A stretch of DNA of 64,000 nucleotides from Sphingosinicella humi (GTDB taxonomy: Bacteria > Pseudomonadota > Alphaproteobacteria > Sphingomonadales > Sphingomonadaceae): NCBI RefSeq assembly GCF_003129465.1, contig NZ_QFFF01000001.1:2403501-2467500 (forward strand), read 5' to 3'. Below are positions 27,226 to 34,497 of this stretch, piece after piece; position 1 is the stretch's first letter, and the number at the start of each line of letters is the position of its first letter. The notes under the pieces are model-generated. The model was given only the letters and a program-made list of their open reading frames with translations, had not been told where the DNA came from and searched no databases. The position numbers and the translations under genes are program-made.

Positions 27226-27369
27226 TTGGAAGCCACGCTTGCCGGCATGAGGATCGATATCGCTCCGAGGAGCCGGTGCTGAATGCTCTCGTCTGTCGCC
27301 GCCGATCCGCATCGTCGCAGCCCTTGCTGAGGTGTGAGCAGCATCAATGGGAACAGATAGTGGGAGGAA

Positions 27370-27789
27370 ATGATGGAGCTGCCCTCGCGCCCGGAGCTCT
27401 TAACACCGGAGCAACGACGAGAACTGACGGGACCGGCGCTGCGAACGTTCTTTCGCATAGCCGATGCCTGGTCGCTGTCGGAGGCTGAACAAGCCAAGCT
27501 CCTGGGTCTCTCGGACGCGGCAATGGTGCGTCATCGGCAGGGGAAAGGCGGGGAGGCGGAGGCTCTGGAAGCAGAGACCCTCGAGAGGATCTCCTATATT
27601 CTTGGCATCTTCAAACGCATCAACACGCTGCTGCCGAGTCCCGAGCGAGCCGACGCATGGATGCGCCGACCAAACTCGGCGCAGGTTTTCGGCGGGCGGA
27701 GCCCCATTGAGCGGCTGTCGACCGGAACTCTTGAGGACCTTCAGGCTGTCCGCCGCTACCTGGACGCAGAGGTGTGGGCATCGCCATAG
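27370..27789 (+). CDS. MbcA/ParS/Xre-type antitoxin-like protein (orphan)
   Basis: The 139 residues have the two-part layout of these antitoxins: an Xre-like HTH region (FFRIADAWSLSEAEQAKLLGL to MVRHRQGKG) and a C-terminal DUF2384 domain (LERISYILGIFKRINTLLPSPERADAWMRRPN, then GGRSPIERLSTGTLEDLQAVRRYLD). The usual partner, an RES-domain toxin that degrades NAD, should follow directly; instead a short gene on the opposite strand lies 14 bases away. The ATG at 27370 is preceded by GGGAGGAA. It may regulate something at a distance or be the relic of a toxin-antitoxin pair. Confidence 0.78.
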   Translation: MMELPSRPELLTPEQRRELTGPALRTFFRIADAWSLSEAEQAKLLGLSDAAMVRHRQGKGGEAEALEAETLERISYILGIFKRINTLLPSPERADAWMRRPNSAQVFGGRSPIERLSTGTLEDLQAVRRYLDAEVWASP

Positions 27790-27803
27790 GCGAGCCAGTT
27801 CGC

Positions 27804-28115
27804 TCATGAGCGCTTGGGCTTAGCCTTCGATGATCCTGCCATCTTCTGTGACGCTGGCGCGGGCGTCTTCTTGGACTTAACCGAGGCTTTGGCCGTCGGA
27901 TCTGGAGCTTCGTGCATGCCAGCCGGGCCAGAAGCGGGTAGCCTCACCGTTTCCGCGCGCAAATGCTGGTATATCTTCACAGGCTTTAGACCATGCTTCT
28001 TAAACCCACCTAGGGCAGGCGGACCATATTTCCTCGTCAGATCGATGAGAGTTGGACCGTTCGTCAGGACGAACACGCCGGCTTTCTTTGCAAACGGGAT
28101 CAACCAAGGGGGCAT
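27804..28115 (-). CDS. small basic hypothetical protein
   Basis: The 103-residue protein starts PPWLIPFAKKAGVFVLTNGPTL, followed by LTRKYGPPALGGFKKHG and, in its last 35 residues, a Lys/Ser/Ala/Pro-rich tail such as often contacts nucleic acid. The ATG at 28115 has GGAG about 12 bases ahead. No family recognised. It is convergent with the ParS-like gene and 100 bases downstream of the PLD-like gene on the same strand, so the two could share a transcript. Confidence 0.5.
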   Translation of the reverse strand: MPPWLIPFAKKAGVFVLTNGPTLIDLTRKYGPPALGGFKKHGLKPVKIYQHLRAETVRLPASGPAGMHEAPDPTAKASVKSKKTPAPASQKMAGSSKAKPKRS

Positions 28116-28214
28116 GGCATTAGCTCTCCGAAGGTGTTCGAAAGCAAGCTGTGGTGGCGGCTGCGCTGTCGGGATGCGCGAAAGTCGGGTCGGGGAACGA
28201 GGGTAGACTTACTA

Positions 28215-29519
28215 TCACAGCAACAATCCCTCCTGTTTTGCTCCCTCGGCGGCGTCGAAATTCCGGAAAAGTGAGGCGATTATGCTCGCCGGAATCCGCT
28301 TCTTCTCCATCGCGACGCGGAGCTTCACCAAAAACTCCTCTTGAGCGGCGGATTCCGGCGCGATATCCTTGGGCACGACCCGAATGGACGGCTCTTCGAA
28401 CACGAATGCCTTATCCAGAAGCTCATTCGCAATGCGATGGAGCTCAGCCTTCAAATCCTCTACCGGTGGCTTATCGTTGAATCGCTTCATGTAATCGGGC
28501 GAGCGCTGCTTCCAACGCGGCAGGAACTCGGTCACCATGGTGTTGGCGAACTTGGATTTCACCTTTTCCAGGCTGGCATTCACAGCGGCGCGATAGGTAC
28601 GCAGGTTGGTTTCGAACCGCTCCACCTCGGCATCAAATTTGGCGCGCTCCGATCGGAGTATGACTCGCCCGTACTTGGGAACCTCAAAGGTGTAGCTCTG
28701 CTCAATGCGCTCTCGTTCTTGGCTCAGCCATTTCTCGCTCACCTTCCGTTTTTTCATGCTCCCGTCCTCGTCGAGGATGTCGATCGTGAAGGGGCCTAGG
28801 GCATCCGCCGGCGGTCGTATGCCGCTAGAAATTCGGTCCTTCAGGTTCTTATCGGCCACGTTGAGAAGTTCCGGCGGTAGGGCCACGCGCCGGCTGCTGA
28901 AACGGCAATTTTGAACTTTGAGTTCTATATATTGGAGCTGGGAACTGAATACGCGCACGGAACGCACGATGTCGAACTTTTGAGGTGGGTTGGCCTTGAG
29001 ATCGCTGGTGATCGCCGTGGCGGCCTCGGGTGTTAAGGCCGCCAGACCGACTTCTTGATCACCAGTCTTCTCGGCGGGGCCGGCACCCGCTGCTACAGCG
29101 AGCTTCTCACTGGCGCTGCCGCTTATCATCACCGCATTCGGCTTCTCGTCGCTTGTAGAGCCGGCCTCGATCAGTTGGGGGACGGGCGAATAGAGCAATG
29201 TCGCGGTGTCCGCGATGAGCAGCCCGATCCGAATGCCAGGCTGGATTTGGAGGGGGAACAGGTGCTTCGCAGCCGCCGTGCGTAACAATTCGAGAGCACT
29301 GGGGCTGCCATAGCCGAGCCGATAAACCTCAGGATCGGCATCCAAGATGATGGTGATATCCAAACGCCCAACCTCGGGCAGACGGGCGGCTAGGGCTTTG
29401 GCAACGGGTTCGGTGACGGCGGGTGCTAGAAACACGAGGCGGTCACGTGCGCCTTCGATCAATCGTGCAAGCCGGTCGTCTGACGCAACAACGAAGGTTT
29501 GCGCGGTTCTCGTATTCAC
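28215..29519 (-). CDS. PLD-like domain protein with long C-terminal helical region
   Basis: This 434-residue protein starts at a GTG directly behind AAGGAGGG, a near-perfect ribosome site. The first 170 residues read as a phospholipase-D-like fold (ARDRLVFLAPAVTEPVAKAL, DITIILDADPEVYRLGYG, GIRIGLLIADTATLLYSP), but I cannot see the HxK(x)4D catalytic motif, so it may bind rather than cleave. The rest is a mixed region (VRVFSSQLQYIELKVQNCRF) and a long helical segment rich in Glu/Arg from about 290. The fold type is seen around phage-defence genes. It is not clearly in an operon with a known system here. Confidence 0.5.
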   Translation of the reverse strand: MNTRTAQTFVVASDDRLARLIEGARDRLVFLAPAVTEPVAKALAARLPEVGRLDITIILDADPEVYRLGYGSPSALELLRTAAAKHLFPLQIQPGIRIGLLIADTATLLYSPVPQLIEAGSTSDEKPNAVMISGSASEKLAVAAGAGPAEKTGDQEVGLAALTPEAATAITSDLKANPPQKFDIVRSVRVFSSQLQYIELKVQNCRFSSRRVALPPELLNVADKNLKDRISSGIRPPADALGPFTIDILDEDGSMKKRKVSEKWLSQERERIEQSYTFEVPKYGRVILRSERAKFDAEVERFETNLRTYRAAVNASLEKVKSKFANTMVTEFLPRWKQRSPDYMKRFNDKPPVEDLKAELHRIANELLDKAFVFEEPSIRVVPKDIAPESAAQEEFLVKLRVAMEKKRIPASIIASLFRNFDAAEGAKQEGLLL

Positions 29520-29663
29520 TTGACCCTCCTTACGCGAAACCGACGCACCCCCACGCGGCTGCAAACTAGATTAGAATTGTGAGAGGATAGGCAACAACCC
29601 CAGATTTAATGCGCGTGATGGCGGAGGGGTGACGGACCGGCACCCTATTGGGGCGCACCTGAA

Positions 29664-29687
29664 GGCCTCTAGCTGCGCATAGAGGCC
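29664..29687 (-). terminator. stem-loop, possible terminator
   Basis: GGCCTCTA at 29664-29671 pairs exactly with TAGAGGCC at 29680-29687 around an 8-base loop. It lies about 85 bases downstream of the minus-strand gene ending at 29771 and upstream of the PLD-like gene, so it may end the former's transcript. No T-run. Confidence 0.35.
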
Positions 29688-29770
29688 GCTAGGTGACAAG
29701 GAGGGAACACTGCGCGACTTGGAACCTGCATTGGTGGTACCATCCTCATCAGCCGAGCTGAGGCTAAATG

Positions 29771-30211
29771 TCAGGTCTCCTCAGCCAACCCGAACCTATC
29801 CAAATCCTTGGGAAGGACCATGGCAGATGGCAGGTTCGAAGTGGCAGATGAAAGTTCGATCGTCACTCCGTTCGAACCGTTTTCACTGTAGTATATCTCA
29901 ATCCCTCGCCCGTCATCGCTCTCTAAAAATACACCGTGGTTTTCTACTCGGAATGAACGGATGAAAGCGTCTCGCATCGCCCAGAGCATTCGCTGCTCAT
30001 TCAAGCTGCGGTCGCTATCGTGCTCATACTCAACCTCGAGGAACCAGGATCGGCTGTCGACCTCGTGAGCATATGTGAATCTGGCTGCTTCGCACGCGGT
30101 GATCTTCCACCGCACTTCCTCGTCAACATAGCTGCCGGTAACCACGATCGGGCCGTGACCGTCGAAGCATACATCTGAAATTGTAGTGCCGTGCAATTCT
30201 TCCAAAATCAC
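29771..30211 (-). CDS. hypothetical protein
   Basis: The 146-residue acidic protein is mainly beta: TISDVCFDGHGPIVVTGSYV, then VRWKITACEAARFTYAHEV, FLEVEYEHDSD and GIEIYYSENG. It resembles small sandwich-type proteins but matches no family I know. The start ATG at 30211 has GGAGCTC-like bases upstream on the minus strand (AGGAGCTCAAGGTG), which is reasonable. It stands alone between unknown genes. Confidence 0.5.
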   Translation of the reverse strand: MILEELHGTTISDVCFDGHGPIVVTGSYVDEEVRWKITACEAARFTYAHEVDSRSWFLEVEYEHDSDRSLNEQRMLWAMRDAFIRSFRVENHGVFLESDDGRGIEIYYSENGSNGVTIELSSATSNLPSAMVLPKDLDRFGLAEET

Positions 30212-30646
30212 CTTGAGCTCCTAGTCTGGAATTGGATCGCCTTAGATCAGGGTCGCTGGCTAGGGCTTGAGGAACTACTGCTACGATTTGGTTAGCGTGC
30301 GCCAAATTCGAGCAGCGAACTGCGCTCGTTTTCCAATAGTTTAGGCAGCTGAACGGCAGAAGGTAGGAGGGCAGGGGACTGCAACCCTTGAGCCACCCGC
30401 GTCCACTGCTGAGCCACTTTCGTAGCGCGTCAGCGGAAGAAGCTGCCGTTAGCGGAAGCTCAAGCGCACCAGGGCGGCCCCTCCAGACGCGCCGGTTCCC
30501 TCAAGTGGCAACTCGGTCGCCGAAAGCGGAGATGGCAGAAGGAGGGGCTGTGAACAGCCAGGGGGGGAGGGTGGCTCCGCCAGAAAGATGAAAACCTGTC
30601 GCGATCATGAGGGTCGAGCCGGCGCGACTGACAAGAAGAATGCACT
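30212..30646. other. intergenic region without a clear gene
   Basis: Nothing in these about 430 bases is supportable as a gene. Short frames at 30388-30591 (plus) and 30460-30966 (minus) have shadow-like composition, the latter overlapping the gene at 30647. Confidence 0.4.
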
Positions 30647-31261
30647 ATGGCCATTAACAATTCAGCCATCGCCGACCGAGCGTCATCCACTAACATCCTG
30701 CGAAACTCCTCGACACCTAGTGGGTCGGAGCAAAGGAGAGCATCGCCACTCCGGTCAATTCCGGTCCCCACTCCGCGACCTCTCATCCTTCGCCGGATGC
30801 AAGAGGTAGCACGTCTCATCGGTGGGCCGGCCGAGACGCTTGCCGTCGGAAAGGACGTAGAGGCGGAGAACACGCTCCACCTCCAAATGGCGAATCTCAT
30901 CATCATGGGCACCGCCTGCTCACGCCCGCTCCTGCAGGACGAAGCGACGGATTTGAGCAAGGTCATCAGTTACGGGATGCTTATCGTCCGTCTCGAGCTC
31001 GATCCTGCAATCCCCGAAGGAGTGACCTTCGACTATCTCGGGGGTCGCCGAGAGGAATGGATCGATCGAGCGCTCATGTGGCAGGACCCGACCCGCCATG
31101 GGCTTTGGCTTGTGCCATCAGCAGGTGAGGGACGTTCAGTCCGCCTTTCTGCTTTAAGTCGCGAGGTAGTCAGCCGTGCGCCCTTTTACAGTCTTGAGGA
31201 GCGCACAGCCGGCCTCGAGCGGGCGGCGAGTTCCATGCGCGCTCTGAGGGAACCTCGCTAA
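30647..31261 (+). CDS. hypothetical protein
   Basis: This 204-residue protein has a polar, probably disordered N-terminus of about 45 residues, followed by a folded region with GVTFDYLGGRREEWIDRALMWQDP, HGLWLVPSAGEG and VRLSALSREVVSRAP. Its stop codon overlaps the next start (TAATG), so the two genes are translationally coupled. An internal ATG at 30797 would skip the disordered part but has no ribosome site. Family unknown. Confidence 0.5.
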   Translation: MAINNSAIADRASSTNILRNSSTPSGSEQRRASPLRSIPVPTPRPLILRRMQEVARLIGGPAETLAVGKDVEAENTLHLQMANLIIMGTACSRPLLQDEATDLSKVISYGMLIVRLELDPAIPEGVTFDYLGGRREEWIDRALMWQDPTRHGLWLVPSAGEGRSVRLSALSREVVSRAPFYSLEERTAGLERAASSMRALREPR

Positions 31262-31947
31262 TGGCTAAGGCCTCTAGATCACCGAAGACCAAGGCTGCCA
31301 AGGCGCAGTCCAGCACGCCGGCGAAGGCCAGGGCTCAAGCTCAGTTAAGGTCGGACAACCCGATGGACTGGCTCTTTGACAATCCGTTGGGACCCTATCC
31401 GAATTTCGTGTTCGGGATCCTCAAGCAATCTTATCAAGGCTTTTCAAACACCGCCGTTGAGTTTGGAGGGCGCAAGCTCAGGCCTGTAGAGGGGCATACG
31501 ACCGACGCGCCTCCAGATCGCCCCCCAATAACTGCATACCGCCACGGCACAGTCTTGCCCGAGGATGCTCCCGATGCCTTCGACGACATCGAGCTCTTGC
31601 TAAAGGCGTTTGATCTTGCTGCTTGCCCGCATGCTCCTGCCCTGTTGGCCTACGTAACGTTGAGCTTCCCAGATGCACGGCGGTTGCACCATTGCTGGGA
31701 GGAGGCGAGGGCCTTCAGCGTCCAGGCTTTCGCGCGAAGGCGGCAACTTCCAGTGGGGTTAATCCAGCATTGTCCCGGGGAGGCCGGGTCTGACAATCCA
31801 GTCCACGTCCATTTGTTGGTAGGCCCTCGCCGCCTCGATGGCATCGGTTTCCGGGGTTATGTGACCGACATACTCATGGATGAGGGCCAGGAGGTGCTGC
31901 ACGGTGAATGGCTGAACTTCAGGAAAGCTTGGAATGAGAAGACCTAA
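31261..31947 (+). CDS. hypothetical protein with HUH-like HVHLLV motif
   Basis: The 228-residue protein begins with a Lys/Ala/Ser-rich basic tail of about 28 residues, suited to nucleic-acid binding. Near the end it has NPVHVHLLVGPRRL followed by GFRGYVTDILMDEGQEVLHGEWL. The His-x-His flanked by hydrophobic residues is like the metal-binding core of HUH nucleases (relaxases and rolling-circle initiators), but I do not see the catalytic Tyr in a convincing context, so this could be chance. Co-translated with the preceding gene; its stop overlaps the end of the convergent gene. Function unknown. Confidence 0.5.
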   Translation: MAKASRSPKTKAAKAQSSTPAKARAQAQLRSDNPMDWLFDNPLGPYPNFVFGILKQSYQGFSNTAVEFGGRKLRPVEGHTTDAPPDRPPITAYRHGTVLPEDAPDAFDDIELLLKAFDLAACPHAPALLAYVTLSFPDARRLHHCWEEARAFSVQAFARRRQLPVGLIQHCPGEAGSDNPVHVHLLVGPRRLDGIGFRGYVTDILMDEGQEVLHGEWLNFRKAWNEKT

Positions 31948-33164
31948 GCATTATCGGGAGGAAGGATCTGCCGCTGGCGTAGCATCGGACTCAACCGTCG
32001 CTCTATGTTCTCGCCCACATTCGAGGCGGGTTTAAGCCCGGAGATGAATGGGCGGCCCGCTTTGTACAGTAGGTGAGAAATGTTCTGCCATCGGAGCGTT
32101 ACCGAAGCAGCCGTGCGATTCCGCAGGACGCCCTCGCGAAGCTGCCTAATCCTCGCGGCTTTGTTATAGGGAATGCCTCTAGCCTCGCACGTCAGCATTT
32201 CCGCGTAGCTCTCTACGGCCGCCCACAATTCAGCATCAGTCCACCCGGTCCCAGCCTCGCCGACCCGTTCGCCGTGGCTTCCACGCCGAACGCTGGCTGA
32301 GCTAAACGGCGGCTCTTCGAGACGAGCCAAAATCGCGAGGATCACGTCAAGGTAAGCTGCGACGTGGGTTTTGTCGGTGGCCGCTCGAAGATCAGCGGGA
32401 ACGAGCCTTGCATACTCTTCTCTGCTGCTCACACCCTCCTCGAGCAGCGACTGCATCATAGCGCGTCGAAGTATCCCCATCGTCGGCGACACTAGGGGGA
32501 AAGAGGGCTTCATCTCCTCGTCGCGTAGCCGAATTAGGATCTGGCGGGCTTCATCCGCAGTCACCTGGCTAGTCGGGACGAAAGCCGTCGCTCGTTCACG
32601 TGCAGCATTGATCGGATCGAGTGAAGATTCCTCCGTGTTTTTTGATTCTTCGAGTGGCTCGGTAGGCTCCACCGACGCCGGCGCCTCGCCATGGGGCAAT
32701 TCCGAAATGATAACCTCAGCGATGCCAGAAGCCGCCTCAGCGGCAGTGACTACATTCCGCGCTGCTGGGCTTTGATCCTCATCGGTCGGTCGCGGCAGCG
32801 AGACGTCGGCTGGAGAAGGTTCAAACTGAGCTGATGGCTCTTTGCTGCGCAGGGCATCTCTCTGTTGTTGGCTTAGCCGGATCCAGACTGGGCCGGACTT
32901 GCCCGAGGATACTGCTACAGGAGAGGCGAACCATTCCACCTGATCAAACTGCCAATCACTTCCTCCATCATCGTCTTCCGCAGATGCATCAGATAGCGTT
33001 GCAGCGCCGATTATCGCGCAGGTGCTCTGACTGAAGAGGGCGATCCGCATGCGCAGCCGTGTCGCCGTGCGGCGACGCAGGCGAATGCTATCGTCTACCT
33101 GAAGCTGGTTGATCTCGCCGTCGTCGAGGATCAGGGCGTGCGAGATAGAGCTAGTGTTTATCAT
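31944..33164 (-). CDS. hypothetical protein with C-terminal McrA/HNH-associated-type domain
   Basis: The first 110 residues of this 406-residue protein form a beta-rich domain that includes WQFDQVEWF. Residues about 110-190 are acidic and low-complexity. A helical segment follows (ADEARQILIRLRDEEMKPSFPL). The C-terminal 100 residues, GWTDAELWAAVESYAEML to YNKAARIRQLREGVLRNRTAAS and LRWQNISHLLYKAGRPFISG, resemble the module placed in front of HNH or McrA-type nucleases (consensus of the kind YxKxxxxRxLxxxxxxRSxxSVxxxxQNIS), thought to bind DNA. No nuclease domain is attached. The start overlaps the end of the coiled-coil gene (ATGA), so they form one operon, divergent from zorA. Confidence 0.5.
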   Translation of the reverse strand: MINTSSISHALILDDGEINQLQVDDSIRLRRRTATRLRMRIALFSQSTCAIIGAATLSDASAEDDDGGSDWQFDQVEWFASPVAVSSGKSGPVWIRLSQQQRDALRSKEPSAQFEPSPADVSLPRPTDEDQSPAARNVVTAAEAASGIAEVIISELPHGEAPASVEPTEPLEESKNTEESSLDPINAARERATAFVPTSQVTADEARQILIRLRDEEMKPSFPLVSPTMGILRRAMMQSLLEEGVSSREEYARLVPADLRAATDKTHVAAYLDVILAILARLEEPPFSSASVRRGSHGERVGEAGTGWTDAELWAAVESYAEMLTCEARGIPYNKAARIRQLREGVLRNRTAASVTLRWQNISHLLYKAGRPFISGLKPASNVGENIERRLSPMLRQRQILPPDNA

Positions 33165-34450
33165 AGTCCCCCCAGCCAGCTTATGTCGCCAGCTTGTGCA
33201 GCTTTGTCAGACACTAAGATGTCCCACATCGCTGCGCCATTCTCCGTCTTGCGTTTATAGTATATTCGCCCGTCCCGGGCACGGCCCGTGCTGAAGTGTA
33301 TCTCCAGCCATCCATCAGCTGTATGCACTCGCTTACCGCGCAGAGACGTCGGATTCTCACTTAGCATACGCAACTTTGTGTAAAGATCGCGGCGATCGTC
33401 TACCTCCGTGACAATGAACTCGCATGAGCCACGCAGTAGGCGAATGTCGGGAAGCAACACACGTATCGTCGTCTCCAGCTCATCAAGGCTTCGCTGGCGA
33501 CCTCTTCGCCCGCCCGCTGGCGACGGGGGAGGCGTAAGTGCAAGTTCCTCCAGCCGGGCCTGAAGCTCTCGTCTCTCCGCCTCCGCTCTCTGAAAGGCCT
33601 CATCAGAGACGGTCCACTTGCCCAGCGCATCTTCTCGTTCGGTCTCGAGTTTTCGAATGATCTCTCTGAGCTGGGCCTCTTCGGGCGTAGGGCGTTTTGT
33701 CGCCGACTTCGAGGCGTTCATGCTCGCACGGAGGAAAGCGAGCTCCGTCTCGAGGATCCGCTCCCGCTCCTTGGCTCTGCGGCCGATCTCAAGGATGGCA
33801 GCAGCCTGCGCATCAGCACGCGTGAACGCCTCTGATAGCTGGCGTTCAGCGTGGGCTTGGCGACGTAGCAAGGCATCTAGCAGCCGCTGCGCGCGGTTCA
33901 ATTGATCCTGCAGAGTTGCGTCCGACTGGTTCTTGTTCGCCTCGTCTTCGAGCGGCGCTAGGATCTGGTCTAGCTCCCACGAGCTGGGGGCATCTTCCTT
34001 GCCAACCGGCATTCGAATGAACCAGTCGAACAGTCTTCCGGAGTGACCCTCACGGAACGAGGGGCCCCAGTGTTCGACCGTAATACTGGCAGCGTGCAGC
34101 GCGGCAAGCGCCCGTTCCAGGTAGTCAGCGCTGCCATTGAGAAAGAGATATGAGCGGGAGGCGAGGTTCTCCAGGTGCCAACTTGCCGATCGAGAAGACG
34201 CAACCTCCGGTGGTTCTAGACAGATCGGAGCGTCGGACGGGTAGCACCATTGGGCATCCAAGCTGATGCCGTTGGTGTCCGAGAGTGGATAAACCAGCCC
34301 CATGTACTCGGCACCGACGCGTCCGTCAGGGAGGCGTCGCAGCAAGCGCGTAACGGTGTCGATCAATGTGCCGTTCCGCTCGACTCTGATTTGGACGGGC
34401 TTCAGCTCCGTTGTCCTATTCCAACACCGATCACCAAACCCTCTTAACAC
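33161..34450 (-). CDS. coiled-coil protein with RelE-like C-terminus, beside Zorya
   Basis: The 429-residue protein has an N-terminal globular region (1-170, beta-rich at first: VQIRVERNGTLIDTVTRLL). A long coiled coil runs about 175-310 and is rich in Glu, Arg, Ala and Leu. After a Pro/Gly linker the last 90 residues include LRGSCEFIVTEVDD, ADGWLEIHFSTGRARDGRIYYKR and MWDILVSDKAAQAGDISWL. This last part fits the RelE/HigB/ParE toxin fold, though ribonuclease residues cannot be assigned by eye. It is transcribed away from zorA with only 47 bases between starts and coupled to the next minus-strand gene. A role as a regulator or an added toxic component of the Zorya island is a guess. Confidence 0.5.
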   Translation of the reverse strand: MLRGFGDRCWNRTTELKPVQIRVERNGTLIDTVTRLLRRLPDGRVGAEYMGLVYPLSDTNGISLDAQWCYPSDAPICLEPPEVASSRSASWHLENLASRSYLFLNGSADYLERALAALHAASITVEHWGPSFREGHSGRLFDWFIRMPVGKEDAPSSWELDQILAPLEDEANKNQSDATLQDQLNRAQRLLDALLRRQAHAERQLSEAFTRADAQAAAILEIGRRAKERERILETELAFLRASMNASKSATKRPTPEEAQLREIIRKLETEREDALGKWTVSDEAFQRAEAERRELQARLEELALTPPPSPAGGRRGRQRSLDELETTIRVLLPDIRLLRGSCEFIVTEVDDRRDLYTKLRMLSENPTSLRGKRVHTADGWLEIHFSTGRARDGRIYYKRKTENGAAMWDILVSDKAAQAGDISWLGGL

Positions 34451-34497
34451 TTTGACATATCAACGGTAGCTAGGAGTGCCTCGGGGGAGGAGCATCC

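Noticed and set aside
34452-34457. TTGACA between the divergent coiled-coil gene and zorA as a promoter -35 box
   Set aside because: No acceptable -10 box lies 16-18 bases downstream, so the promoter cannot be supported.
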